Positions 1 through 8,686 of a DNA stretch of 40,158 nt are shown here, piece by piece (position 1 is the first letter of the stretch; each line of letters opens with the position of its first letter). The translations under genes were made by a program, and so were the position numbers. Location of the stretch: NCBI GenBank assembly GCA_028290905.1, contig JAQGIW010000214.1:1-40158 (forward strand), read 5' to 3'. Under the pieces are notes generated by a model. It worked only from the letters and a program-made list of their open reading frames with translations, ran no database searches and had not been told where the DNA came from. The stretch comes from Caulobacteraceae bacterium. Lineage in GTDB: Bacteria > Pseudomonadota > Alphaproteobacteria > Caulobacterales > Caulobacteraceae.

Positions 1-3000
1 CCCGCGGCCGGCGACGCCCCGTGCCGGCGGGCGCGGCGGGCCCAGGCCGGTCGCCAGAGGGCGAGGATGATCGCCGGCAGGGCGAAGAGCACGCCCAGGG
101 TCGAGGTTGCCAGGCCTCCCAGGATGACGATGGCCATGGGCCCCAGGATCTCGCGTCCCGGCTCGCCGGCCTGCAGCGCAAGCGGCGCCAGGGCGAGGGC
201 CACCATGAGGGTGCTGATCAGCACCGGCGCCAGCCGCTCGCGCGCGGCCAGGGTGACCGTCTCCAGCGACCAGGGCGCCCGCCTGCCGAGCACCCGTTCC
301 TCCAACTCCGCGAACAGCAGGATCGCGCCGCGCATGGAGAGGCCGAAGAGGGCGACGAAGCCGACGACCGCCCCCAGCGACAGCACCCCGCCCATCAGCG
401 CCACGGCCGCCGCGGCCCCGATCAGGGAGAACAGGGTCGAGGCCAGGATCAGCGCCCCGGTGCGCCCGTCGAAGGCGACGGCGAGCACCCCGAAGATGAG
501 GAACAGGGCCAGGACATAGTCGACCAGCAGGCTGTTGCCCGACCCTTCGTCGACCTCTCCGGGCGCGCCGAATTCGAAGAAGGCGCCGGGCGGCGGCGTT
601 ACGTGTTGCGCGATCGCCCGGCGCGCACGGCGGGTGAAGCCGGCGAGGTCCCTCGGACTGGCCGTCACGACCTCCCGCCGCAGGCCGGCGTCATGGGCAA
701 TCACGGCCCGGTCGTCGGTGAGATAGACATCGGCCACCGCTTTCAGTGGCACGGAAACGCCCGACGCGGACCGCAGCAGCAGATCGCCTACCGCCTCCGG
801 GTCGCGCCGCAGGGATTGCTGGGCGCTCACCGCCAGGTCGACGACCCGGCCGCCCTCGTAGATCTGGGCCACCCGCTCGCCCGCGAAGGCGGCCTGGACG
901 GTGGCGAGGATGTCGGCCGACGAGAGCCCGAACAGCGCCAGCCGCTGGAACTGGATGTCCGCCCGCACCACCGGCGCGCGGGGCGGATTGTCCACGCGCA
1001 CCTCCCGCGCGTCGGGCAGGGCGCCGATCGCCGCGGCGATGCGGCCGGCGGCGAGGTCCACGGCGTCGAGATCCTGGCCGTAGACGCTGACCTGGAACGG
1101 CGCGCCCGGCCGGTCGCCGAGCCGCAGGTTGTCGAAGCGCGAGGTGACGGTGGGGGCGAGGCCCGGGAAGGCGCGCAGCCGGTCCAGGACCCGTCCGGCG
1201 ATGCGCCTCTGCTCCGCCGAGCCGAGGCCGGGCGCCAGGGCCAGGTCGAAGACGCTGCGCTCGGGCCCCCAGCTGTCGTCGCCTGTGGGGTCGCGGCCGA
1301 TCCGCTGGCTGATCGACCTGACGCCGGCCAGCGGCGCCACGGCGGCGGCGATCCGCTGGCCGAAGTCCCGCGACACCGCCAGCGAAGAGGAGGGCGGCCC
1401 GCTCACCTGGGCGACCAGCTGGCCGTCCGGCACGGTCGGGGTGAGGGCGGCGGGGAAGGTGAGCAGCGCCGCGACCGCCACCGCCGCCAGGACCGCCGAC
1501 ACCGCCATCACCGCGCGCCGCCGGGGGCAGAATCGCGAGAGCCACCGCCCGTGCGCCGCCTTCAGGCGGGTCAGCCCAGGGGAATCCGGGGAGGGGCCCA
1601 CGTGCCGCAGGAACAGCAGGCAGAGCGCCGGCGTCACCACCACGGCCACCACCAGCGACGCCAGGGAGGCGACGATGACGGCGGCGGCCAGGGGGATCAG
1701 CAGCGCCCCCTGCGCGCCCTTCAGGAAAAGGATCGGCGCCAGGGCCACGATGACCGCCAGGGTGGCGTAGATCACCGGGCCGCGCACCTCCAGCGAGGCG
1801 GCGCGAACGGCCTCGGCGCGCGACCCCCGCTGCGCCTCGGCGTCCCTCAGGTTGGCGAGGATGTTCTCCATGTCGATCGCCGCGTCGTCGATGACCACCG
1901 CCAGCCCGACGGCGAGGCCGCCCAGGGTCATCGCGTTCAGCGTCATCCCCAGCGCCTTGAGGGCCATGGCGGCGGCCAGCAGCGAGAGAGGGATGCTGAT
2001 CATGGAGATCAGCATGGCCCTCGGGTCTCGCAGGACGACCAGCAGGGCGAGGACGATGAGGCCTGCGCCGATGGCGAGATCCAGGGCGACGCCCTTCAGG
2101 GCGGTGGTCGCGAATGTGGCCGGCCGGTCGAGACCGGTCCGGATGGTGACGCCCTGGGCGGCGAGCGCCGGAGCCAGGTCGGCCAGCGCCTTCTCCACGG
2201 CGTGGGTGGTGCGCAAGGGGTTGGCCCCATACTGCCGGGCGATATCCACGAGGACGCCGGGCTGGCCGTTGATCAGGGCGTCTCCCGACGCGGGCGCGGG
2301 AGCCTCGACCACGTCGGCTACGTCGCCGATGCGCACGGGCGCGACGCCGGAGACCTGGATCTGGCCGGCCGCCACGTCCTCCTTGGTGAGCGCCTGGCCG
2401 TGGGGCTCGATCTCGACCCGCTGGGAATCGGTGTCGATGAACCCGGCCCCGGCGACGCCGGTCGCACGCCGCGCGGCATTCAGGATGTCGAGGAAACCCA
2501 GGTCGCTGTCGGAGAGATCGGCCGGCCGGGCGCGCACCTCGATGCGCCGGGTCTGGCCGCCGTAGACCGCCACCCGGGCGACGCCCGCGGCGGCCAGCAG
2601 CCGCGGGCGGACGGTCCACTGGACCACGTCGCGAAGCGCCATGGGGTCGAGCCTGGCGCTGGTGAAACCGATCTCCAGGACCAGGGCCCGGCGTGGCGTG
2701 AGGGGCGCGAGGCGCGGCGGCGAGACGCCGTCCGGCAGGGCGCCGGCGACGCTCGACAGCCGCTCGGCGATCCCCTCGCGCACCCGGTAGGGCTCGGCGC
2801 CCGGCGCGAAGCGGATGGTGATGACGGAGAGGCCCTGCACCGATTCCGAATGCACGGCCGCGACCCCCGCCGCGCCGATCAGGAGAGTCTCGATCGGCCG
2901 CGTGACCAGGTTCTCCACCTGCTCGGCGACCAGTCCCGGCGCCTCGGTCTGAATGGTGGTCTCGGCGGGGGCGAGCTCGGGCAGGAGATCGAAGGGGATG

Positions 3001-3098
3001 TCGCGAACCCACAGCGCGCCGCAGACCAGGAACCACAGGCAGGCCCAGGCGATCAGCCGGGGCCTCTCCAGGGACCAGCGGACGACCGCCGCCAGCAT
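1..3098 (-). CDS. RND efflux pump permease (CzcA/CusA-like), 3' end outside window
   Basis: Inner-membrane proton-driven pump of the RND superfamily, the motor of a tripartite efflux system. The frame is open from ATG at 3098 to the left edge, about 1032 residues, close to the usual 1020-1050, so only the last few residues are missing. The N-terminus begins MLAAVVRWSLERPRLIAW, a typical first membrane helix, followed by the periplasmic motif IPFDLLPELAPAE. The TM4 charged motif VIDDAAIDMEN lies near residue 399-409, where RND proteins carry their proton-relay Asp residues. Its form is closer to heavy-metal (HME) than to multidrug (HAE1) pumps, but the substrate cannot be read from sequence. 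It starts 2 nt after the adaptor stop codon, so it is the last gene of the operon. The long open frames on the opposite strand are GC-bias shadows. Confidence 0.9.
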   Translation of the reverse strand, partial: MLAAVVRWSLERPRLIAWACLWFLVCGALWVRDIPFDLLPELAPAETTIQTEAPGLVAEQVENLVTRPIETLLIGAAGVAAVHSESVQGLSVITIRFAPGAEPYRVREGIAERLSSVAGALPDGVSPPRLAPLTPRRALVLEIGFTSARLDPMALRDVVQWTVRPRLLAAAGVARVAVYGGQTRRIEVRARPADLSDSDLGFLDILNAARRATGVAGAGFIDTDSQRVEIEPHGQALTKEDVAAGQIQVSGVAPVRIGDVADVVEAPAPASGDALINGQPGVLVDIARQYGANPLRTTHAVEKALADLAPALAAQGVTIRTGLDRPATFATTALKGVALDLAIGAGLIVLALLVVLRDPRAMLISMISIPLSLLAAAMALKALGMTLNAMTLGGLAVGLAVVIDDAAIDMENILANLRDAEAQRGSRAEAVRAASLEVRGPVIYATLAVIVALAPILFLKGAQGALLIPLAAAVIVASLASLVVAVVVTPALCLLFLRHVGPSPDSPGLTRLKAAHGRWLSRFCPRRRAVMAVSAVLAAVAVAALLTFPAALTPTVPDGQLVAQVSGPPSSSLAVSRDFGQRIAAAVAPLAGVRSISQRIGRDPTGDDSWGPERSVFDLALAPGLGSAEQRRIAGRVLDRLRAFPGLAPTVTSRFDNLRLGDRPGAPFQVSVYGQDLDAVDLAAGRIAAAIGALPDAREVRVDNPPRAPVVRADIQFQRLALFGLSSADILATVQAAFAGERVAQIYEGGRVVDLAVSAQQSLRRDPEAVGDLLLRSASGVSVPLKAVADVYLTDDRAVIAHDAGLRREVVTASPRDLAGFTRRARRAIAQHVTPPPGAFFEFGAPGEVDEGSGNSLLVDYVLALFLIFGVLAVAFDGRTGALILASTLFSLIGAAAAVALMGGVLSLGAVVGFVALFGLSMRGAILLFAELEERVLGRRAPWSLETVTLAARERLAPVLISTLMVALALAPLALQAGEPGREILGPMAIVILGGLATSTLGVLFALPAIILALWRPAWARRARRHGASPAA

Positions 3099-3100
3099 GA

Positions 3101-4117
3101 TCAGGAGGCCGCGCCGGAGTCATGCATAGTGTGCTCCGATTCAGCCAGCGAACGTATGCCGTTCGCCGCCATCGGAGCACCGGGCAGGCTCTGCTCCGCG
3201 GTGAAGAGCGCCGCCGCCCCCCGGGTCACCACCTCGTCCCCGGGCGAAACGCCCTTGGGGACGAAGAAACCGTCAGCCTGGGGAACCGGGCTCTCGAGCA
3301 GCCGCCGCTCGAACACGCCAGGTCCCGCGCGCACATAGACCCAGTCGGATCCCTTGAACCGGATGATCGCGGGGCGGGGAACGAGGACACCGGACTGGGC
3401 GGTCCGGGTCTCGATGTGGGCGCTCTGGGTCAGGCCCACCGAGAGCAGGATGGCGCTTGGACCCGTAACCTCGACGATCAGGCCCGAAGACTGCAGGCGC
3501 GGCTCTGCCGCCCGCGCCGGCCCGAGGACGACGCCGGCCGCCGAGCCGTCGCCGATGTCGACCTTGACCGCGCGAGCCCCGGCCTGCCCCTCGTCGTTGT
3601 GGGTGTCGACGTGCACCAGGGCGATCTTCCCGGCCGCGAGGCCGCGGACCAGCCGCGCGCGCGCGGCGGCGCTCATCCTGGCCACCCCCGGTCCCCACTC
3701 CAGTCCGACCCGGCGGCGAAGGATCCCGACCTTCAGGGCGTCGGACCGCGCCTGGGCCACCGCCGCCTCGACGTCCTTCTGCGAGACGCCGCCGTCCGCG
3801 GCGTGCAGGGCGCTCGCCCGGGTCGCTTCGGCGCCGGACGCGGCGGCGGCCGCCTCGGCGGTGGCCAGGTCCGTATCCAGCTGAACCAGTGGCTCGGGAT
3901 CGAGCACCTTGGCGAAGGCGTCGACCTCGGCGGCCCGGTGGGTCAGGGTCATGGTCCGGGTGGCGACGCCCAATTCGCGCTGGACGGCCGGGCTCAGCCG
4001 CACGCCGGCCGCGGAGGCGGGGCCGCCCCAGGGCGCCAGGCTCAGGAGGGCGAGGATGAGGGTGAGAAAGGCGGGCGCACCGCGCCGCTGGCGGCTAGTG
4101 GTGCAAATCAAACACAT
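3101..4117 (-). CDS. RND periplasmic adaptor (membrane fusion protein)
   Basis: Periplasmic adaptor linking the RND pump to the outer-membrane factor, 338 residues, shorter than the usual 370-420. A signal peptide is visible at about residues 9-36 (RQRR n-region, Leu/Ala-rich core, cleavage near PASAAG). The middle has the alpha-hairpin region (about 75-135, Ala-rich, with GGVSQKDVEAAVAQARSDAL), followed by beta-barrel and membrane-proximal segments (LVPRPAIIRFKGSDWVYV, SPGDEVVTRGAAALF). The lipoyl half-motifs are degenerate, in keeping with its short length. The first seven codons (M-C-L-I-C-T-T) lie inside the palindromic repeat at 4095-4220, so the present start codon may have come from that element; a TTG two codons further in is an alternative. 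The RBS is weak (GGGGATTGG). Confidence 0.82.
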   Translation of the reverse strand: MCLICTTSRQRRGAPAFLTLILALLSLAPWGGPASAAGVRLSPAVQRELGVATRTMTLTHRAAEVDAFAKVLDPEPLVQLDTDLATAEAAAAASGAEATRASALHAADGGVSQKDVEAAVAQARSDALKVGILRRRVGLEWGPGVARMSAAARARLVRGLAAGKIALVHVDTHNDEGQAGARAVKVDIGDGSAAGVVLGPARAAEPRLQSSGLIVEVTGPSAILLSVGLTQSAHIETRTAQSGVLVPRPAIIRFKGSDWVYVRAGPGVFERRLLESPVPQADGFFVPKGVSPGDEVVTRGAAALFTAEQSLPGAPMAANGIRSLAESEHTMHDSGAAS

Positions 4118-4220
4118 GAGTCCAATCCCCGCGGTTCAGAATGCACCACAAGATTCAAAGCCTTGTGGTGCGTTCGGCGCCTCTCGGGGTGGGTTCGAGG
4201 CGTCTGATTCGCACCACTAG
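4095..4220. repeat. 126-bp nested palindromic element (MITE/REP-like)
   Basis: Outer arms 4095-4110 and 4205-4220 match at 15 of 16 positions as an inverted repeat, both ending in CTAG, with weaker complementarity continuing inwards for about 15 nt. An inner perfect hairpin has arms 4143-4152 (GCACCACAAG) and 4162-4171 (CTTGTGGTGC) with a 9-nt loop. The word GTGGTGC or its complement therefore occurs four times (4098, 4143, 4165, 4211) in alternating orientation, so either one long cruciform or two side-by-side hairpins can form. One end supplies the TAG stop of the outer-membrane factor gene and the other contains the first codons of the adaptor gene. No transposase is present. Confidence 0.75.
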
Positions 4221-5713
4221 GCCTTGTCACGCCAGCCCCCTCCCAGCGCCTGGAAAAGGGCGACGGTGTCGGCATAGCGGGCGCCGCGGGCCTGCGACAG
4301 CGTGAGGCGGGCCTGGCGGTCGGCCGCTTCGGCGCCCAGAACCGGCAGGATGCCCACCTGGCCGTACTCGAAGGCGTTCCGCGCCAGCCGCAGCGATCGC
4401 CCGGCCGCCGTCGCCGCCGCGTCGGCGTGCTTCAGGGCTTCCGCGTCGTCGACGATGGCCTGCAGCACGTCCGCGGTGTTCTGCAGGGCCGTGAGCACGG
4501 CGCTGCGATATTGCGCCTTGGACTGGTCGAACGCCGCCTCCGCCGCCCTCTGCCTGTGGCGCAACGCTCCGGCGTCGAACAGAGTCTGGGCCACCCCGCC
4601 GCCGACCGACCAGAAGGCGTTGCCGTTGGAGAACAGGGTGTCGATGCGGGTCGAGGCGCCGCCCGGAACGGCTGAGATCAGGAAGCTGGGCAGCCGGGCC
4701 GCCGTGGCCACCCCCACCTGGGCCGAGGCGGCGTGCAGATTGGCCTCCGCGGCCCGCACGTCCGGACGCTGGCGCACGAGCTCGGAGGGTAGGCTGACCG
4801 GCAGCTCGACCGGCAGCGACAGGTCGTTGATTCTCGGCCGATCCGCGGGCGCCAGGGAGGGCCCACGGCCGAGCAGGGTCGCCAGCAGATCCCGCTGCTG
4901 GTCGATCTGCCTCTGCAGCGGCGGCGCCAGCTGCCGCGCCTGCTCCAGCGTGGTCTGAGCGGCCGCCACGTCCGCCGTCGACGCCTCGCCGATCCGCTGC
5001 TGGCGCTGGGTCACCTCGAGCGTGCGGCGGTCGGCCTCGATCACCCCCAGGGTCTCGTCCATCTGGCTGTCGAGGCTGGCCAGCTGGATCACCGCGTTGG
5101 CGACGTTGACCGTCAGCGTCAGATAGACCGCCTGGGTGAGGAAGCGCTGGTTGTCGGCCTGGGCCGCCGTGGACTCGATCTGGCGGCGAACGCCGCCGAA
5201 CACGTCCGGGACGTAGGCGATGTCGAACTGGGCGGTATAGAGCCCGTAGCTCTGGGCGTTGTTGGCGAGGAGCGGGGCGATGGTTTCGGAATTGTGAGCC
5301 CGCACGGCGTTGGCGGCCAGCTCCACGGTCGGGAACAGGGCGGCGCGCTGGGCCAGGTAGAGTTCGCGGGCCTGCTTCAGCGCCGCCTGGGCCGAGGCGA
5401 GATCGGCGTTGGCCTTCAGCGCCTCGTCCTCGAAGGCGTCGAGCCGGGGAGAGCCGAACAGGGTCCACCACCGGCCTTCGACCGGCGCGCCCTGGGCGAA
5501 CCGTTGCGAGATGTCGCCGCCGCGCGCATCGCCCCGGCCGGCCGAAGCCGTCCGGGCGGGCAGCGGGGTCGGCGTATAGCCCTCGACCGCCGGCGCGGCC
5601 GGAGTGTGGAAGTTCGGTCCCACCATGCACCCGGCAAGGCCGCCCGCCGCAGAGACCCACACAAGGGCGCCCGCGAAACGGCCGACGCGCCGGAACGGCA
5701 TTCTATGATCCAC
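4217..5713 (-). CDS. Outer-membrane efflux lipoprotein, NodT/OprM family
   Basis: Outer-membrane channel of the tripartite pump, 498 residues, normal for the RND outer-membrane lipoprotein (NodT) family. A lipoprotein signal is clear: a basic n-region, a hydrophobic core and the lipobox LAGC at about residues 26-29, followed by MVGPNFHTPAAP, the classical opening of this family. Two OEP repeats follow, with long coiled-coil Ala/Gln-rich stretches (ADLASAQAALKQARELYLAQR near 100-120; DVRAAEANLHAASAQVGVATAARLP near 315-340). It is the first gene of the operon outer-membrane factor - adaptor - RND pump on the minus strand. The stop codon TAG is formed by the CTAG terminus of the palindromic element. 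ATG at 5701 is an alternative start with the same lipobox. Confidence 0.92.
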   Translation of the reverse strand: MDHRMPFRRVGRFAGALVWVSAAGGLAGCMVGPNFHTPAAPAVEGYTPTPLPARTASAGRGDARGGDISQRFAQGAPVEGRWWTLFGSPRLDAFEDEALKANADLASAQAALKQARELYLAQRAALFPTVELAANAVRAHNSETIAPLLANNAQSYGLYTAQFDIAYVPDVFGGVRRQIESTAAQADNQRFLTQAVYLTLTVNVANAVIQLASLDSQMDETLGVIEADRRTLEVTQRQQRIGEASTADVAAAQTTLEQARQLAPPLQRQIDQQRDLLATLLGRGPSLAPADRPRINDLSLPVELPVSLPSELVRQRPDVRAAEANLHAASAQVGVATAARLPSFLISAVPGGASTRIDTLFSNGNAFWSVGGGVAQTLFDAGALRHRQRAAEAAFDQSKAQYRSAVLTALQNTADVLQAIVDDAEALKHADAAATAAGRSLRLARNAFEYGQVGILPVLGAEAADRQARLTLSQARGARYADTVALFQALGGGWRDKA

Positions 5714-6049
5714 GCGAGTGTTCGATCACGACCTGTCTTCTCGGATCAACAGAATGAGGCGACTGCAAAGCCGGTTTCGGGTTGAACGCGGCGCCGATGA
5801 AGACGATCCATGGCGCCCGGGACGAGGACCGAAAGCCGGCGCCCGCGTATCGGGGCTCTCCATCACGCTCCCTCATCCGCCGCCCGCGGCCGTATAATCG
5901 CCCTCGACTATGCCCCGATTCGAGGGGCGCACATCGGCGCGCCCAGACCTCTCCGCGCCCCGCGCCCGGCGTTGCGCAAGGGGCGGGTATTTGCAACAAA
6001 TCGGATGGGCCGGCGTTGAGGCCGGGGGTTCCCACACTGGGGAAGCGAT
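5714..6049. other. 336-bp divergent intergenic region between efflux operon and cfa-like gene
   Basis: No convincing gene; the short open frames here show no recognisable domain. It should hold the promoters of both the efflux operon (minus) and the methyltransferase gene (plus). TATAAT at 5893-5898 is a perfect -10 hexamer on the plus strand but lacks a recognisable -35 at the right distance. Just after it lies an inverted repeat, CCCTCGA (5901-5907) and TCGAGGG (5920-5926), which could be an operator overlapping the transcription start. No regulator gene is adjacent. Confidence 0.4.
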
Positions 6050-7264
6050 ATGCTGCACAGTCGTCTGGAAAGGCTCGTGCGCGTTGGGCATCTCTGGGTT
6101 ACCTATCCGAATGGCAAGACGGGTCGCTACGGCGATGGAACAGGCCCCAGGACCGTCGTGCATCTTACATATCGTGGGCAACGTCGGCTGATCCTGGGCC
6201 CGCAACTCGGGCTCGGCGAATCATACATGGATGGCGACCTCGAGTTGCTGGAGGGCGGCTTCTGGGAGCTGATGGAAATCATCGGCCGCAATCAGGCGGC
6301 CCCGCCGTTCGGGACCGGCCCTGTCTGGCGAACCATCTATGCGGTCGAGCGGCTCCTGCATCAGTGGAACGACCGCACCACGGCTCGCCGCAACGTACGG
6401 CGCCACTACGACCTCTCCTCGGAGTTCTACGGGCGCTTCCTGGACAAGGACATGCAGTACTCGTGCGCCTATTTCACCGATCCGGGCATGACGCTCGAGG
6501 CGGCCCAGGCGACGAAGAAGGCGCACCTGGCGGCCAAACTCGCCCTCTCTCCCGGCCAGAGGGTGCTGGACATCGGCTGCGGCTGGGGAGGCCTCGCCAT
6601 CGAACTGGCCCGCCAGCACCAGGTCGAGGTCGCGGGGATCACCCTGTCGACTGAACAGGTGGCCTTCGCCAGCGACCGCGCCGAAGCGGCGGGCCTGGCC
6701 GACCGCGTGAAGTTCGACCTGACCGACTATCGGGACGTGCAGGGACAGTTCGACCGGATCGTCTCGGTGGGCATGCTCGAACATGTCGGGGCGCCGAACC
6801 TGGAGGCCTATTTCGCCCAGGTGAGCCGGCTCCTGGCCGTCGACGGCCTCGCCGTCGTCCACGCCATCGGCAACCGCACCCCGCCCCGCGTCGCCCAGCC
6901 TTTCATCCGCAAGCACATCTTCCCCGGCGGCTACATCCCCTCGCTCTCCCAGGTCACCGCGGCGGTGGAGAACGTCGGCCTGTGGATCACCGACATCGAG
7001 ATCCTCCGCCTGCACTATGCCGAGACCCTTCGGCATTGGCGCCTGCGTTTTCTAAGGGAGCGGGAGGCGATCGCGGCGCTGTACGACGAGCGATTCTGCC
7101 GTATGTGGGAGGTCTACCTCTGCCTGAGCGAACTCGCCTTCCGGTACCTGAACTGCATGGTTTTCCAATTGCAACTGGCCAAGCGCGTCGACGCCGCCCC
7201 GTTGACCCGCGACTACATCTACAGGCAGGATTTCGACGAAATGAGTCTGCCTCGGCGTGCGTGA
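6050..7264 (+). CDS. cfa: Cyclopropane-fatty-acyl-phospholipid synthase-like methyltransferase
   Basis: SAM-dependent enzyme of the CFA synthase family, which adds a methylene or methyl group across the double bond of membrane phospholipid acyl chains; 404 residues, the family norm. The SAM motif I VLDIGCGWGGLAIELA is at about 172-187. Residues that match the E. coli active site in spacing are visible: Cys139 in YSCAYF, Glu244 in MLEHVG, His271 in VVHAIGN and Tyr323 in LRLHYAETL. The RRHYDLSSEFY segment before the core is also typical. ATG at 6050 has a good RBS (GGGGAAG, 6039-6045). The downstream glycosyltransferase follows with a short gap, suggesting one transcript and a role in envelope lipid modification (inference). 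Confidence 0.88.
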   Translation: MLHSRLERLVRVGHLWVTYPNGKTGRYGDGTGPRTVVHLTYRGQRRLILGPQLGLGESYMDGDLELLEGGFWELMEIIGRNQAAPPFGTGPVWRTIYAVERLLHQWNDRTTARRNVRRHYDLSSEFYGRFLDKDMQYSCAYFTDPGMTLEAAQATKKAHLAAKLALSPGQRVLDIGCGWGGLAIELARQHQVEVAGITLSTEQVAFASDRAEAAGLADRVKFDLTDYRDVQGQFDRIVSVGMLEHVGAPNLEAYFAQVSRLLAVDGLAVVHAIGNRTPPRVAQPFIRKHIFPGGYIPSLSQVTAAVENVGLWITDIEILRLHYAETLRHWRLRFLREREAIAALYDERFCRMWEVYLCLSELAFRYLNCMVFQLQLAKRVDAAPLTRDYIYRQDFDEMSLPRRA

Positions 7265-7328
7265 CATCCGAACTGAGATAGAAGTGCCCGGTCGTCGGAC
7301 GGCCGCGACCCAACGGGGAGAGTTCGAC

Positions 7329-8138
7329 GTGCCAGGCATTTCCTGCATCGTGTGCGCCTACAACGAGGCCGACCGCATCGAAGAGGTGCTGCGGACCCTC
7401 GACGGCCACCCGGCTCTGGCGGAGGTGATCGTCGTCGACGACGGGTCCACCGACGACACCCGGGCCATCGTCGAGGCCCATCCCGCCATCCGCCTGGTGT
7501 CCTACGCGGTCAACCAGGGAAAGACCTACGCCATGAGCCGCGGCATCACCGCGGCGGTCGGCGAGCACCTGATGTTCCTGGACGCGGACCTGGCGGGTCT
7601 CGGGCCGCGGGAGATCGACCTCCTGGCCGCCCCGATCGCCAGCGGCCGGGCCGACGTCAGCATCAGCCTGCGCAGCAACAGCCTGGGCGTCTACCGCCGC
7701 CTGGGGCTGGACTTCGTCTCGGGCGAACGGGTGATTCCGGCGTGGCTCGTGCGCGACCAGGTGGAGACCATGGCCGACCTGCCGCGTTGGGGCGGCGAAA
7801 CCTTCATCAACCAGCTCGTGATCGCCGCCAACCTGGATATCGAGGTCGTCTATTGGGCAGGGGTGGCCAACACCCGCAAGCACGACAAGGTGGGCGCCTT
7901 GCGTGGCCTCGTCGGCGATCTCAGCATGATCAACGATGCGCTCCAGATCCTCTCGCCGCTGGGCCTCCTGCGCCAGAACGTGCGGTTGCTGAGGCTCGTT
8001 CGCGGATCGCGTCGGACCACCGCGATGGGCGGATCGGGCTTCGCGCCCTGGCTGCTGGGAACGCCCGCCACGCGCTCTGCCCTGGCGCGCAGCAGGGCCG
8101 GCCGCCGCTTGGAGCGGGGCCGCGACTTCAGGCGATAA
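7329..8138 (+). CDS. Family 2 glycosyltransferase
   Basis: GT-A fold glycosyltransferase of about 269 residues. It opens with ISCIVCAYNEADRIEEVL, then VIVVDDGSTDDT (nucleotide binding, about 35-45) and the metal-binding LDAD near 84-87. No transmembrane anchor is evident, so it probably acts at the cytoplasmic face. The acceptor is unknown. I chose GTG at 7329 because GGGGAG lies 8 nt upstream. A GTG at 7257 in the same frame overlaps the preceding gene and lacks an RBS. Close linkage to the cfa-like gene suggests both act on membrane or envelope lipids, but this is inference. Confidence 0.82.
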   Translation: MPGISCIVCAYNEADRIEEVLRTLDGHPALAEVIVVDDGSTDDTRAIVEAHPAIRLVSYAVNQGKTYAMSRGITAAVGEHLMFLDADLAGLGPREIDLLAAPIASGRADVSISLRSNSLGVYRRLGLDFVSGERVIPAWLVRDQVETMADLPRWGGETFINQLVIAANLDIEVVYWAGVANTRKHDKVGALRGLVGDLSMINDALQILSPLGLLRQNVRLLRLVRGSRRTTAMGGSGFAPWLLGTPATRSALARSRAGRRLERGRDFRR

Positions 8139-8221
8139 GCGCCCCGCAGGGGGAACATCGCGTCCGGTCGGGACGTTGATCGGTCAGCCGGCCGAGGTCG
8201 GCCGCGACACGATGCCTTGGG

Positions 8222-8536
8222 ATGGACGGGATGGCGCGCGTGCAGAACATCCGCGGCGGGGGGCCAAGCGACGGACCCCATCTCGGGACTGATGAGGCGC
8301 GGCAGGCCAGCCGGACTGGATTCATGTGGCGCGTCCTGGCCCTCAGCCTTGTTTTCGGCGTGCTCGTGGTGCTCGGCGCCTGGCTCTGGGCCGAGGCGAG
8401 GCATCCTCCCAGGCCACCGGGCGAGGGCGCCCAGGTCCGCGTCGTCGCGCCGCCCCGCGCGGGGCCGCCGCCAGCCAAGGCGCCCCCCGATCAGGTGGTC
8501 CGCCCGTCGCCTCAGGGCCATGACACCGGCACGTAA
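8222..8536 (+). CDS. Small single-pass membrane protein, Pro-rich tail, hypothetical
   Basis: A 104-residue frame with a polar start, one clear membrane helix at about residues 36-57 (WRVLALSLVFGVLVVLGAWLW) and a basic, Pro-rich tail (PPRPPGEG, PPPAKAPP). The topology suggests an inner-membrane anchor with a periplasmic or cytoplasmic disordered tail. I do not recognise the family. The start could also be ATG at 8231. It lies alone between the glycosyltransferase and the TonB receptor gene. Pro/Ala-rich composition is common in GC-rich non-coding frames, so only the membrane helix argues for a real gene. Confidence 0.4.
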   Translation: MDGMARVQNIRGGGPSDGPHLGTDEARQASRTGFMWRVLALSLVFGVLVVLGAWLWAEARHPPRPPGEGAQVRVVAPPRAGPPPAKAPPDQVVRPSPQGHDTGT

Positions 8537-8537
8537 T

Positions 8538-8557
8538 CGATTGCCCGTGATCAATCG
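8538..8557. promoter_or_regulatory. Inverted repeat upstream of TonB receptor gene
   Basis: CGATTG (8538-8543) and CAATCG (8552-8557) form a perfect 6-bp inverted repeat with an 8-bp spacer, about 130 bp before the receptor start and directly after the preceding small gene. This is an operator-like geometry; no binding protein can be named. Confidence 0.3.
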
Positions 8558-8686
8558 CGAGGCGCCGCGTGACAAATCGGTGACGGCGGCGCATTGGCGT
8601 GCCGCGCGATGCGCACGGCGGCTTTAGGCTGGCGCTCCGACGCGATTCGAACGGCAAAAGCCGTCGACCCACCACGGGGAACTGCA

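Noticed and set aside
691-3180. An 829-codon minus-strand frame over the RND gene
   Set aside because: It is the out-of-frame shadow of the pump gene on the same strand; the in-frame sequence from ATG 3098 gives clear RND motifs.
21-3338. A 1105-codon open frame on the plus strand opposite the RND pump gene
   Set aside because: Composition is His/Gln/Arg/Gly-rich with no domain; it is antisense to a well-supported pump gene and reflects GC-biased third positions.
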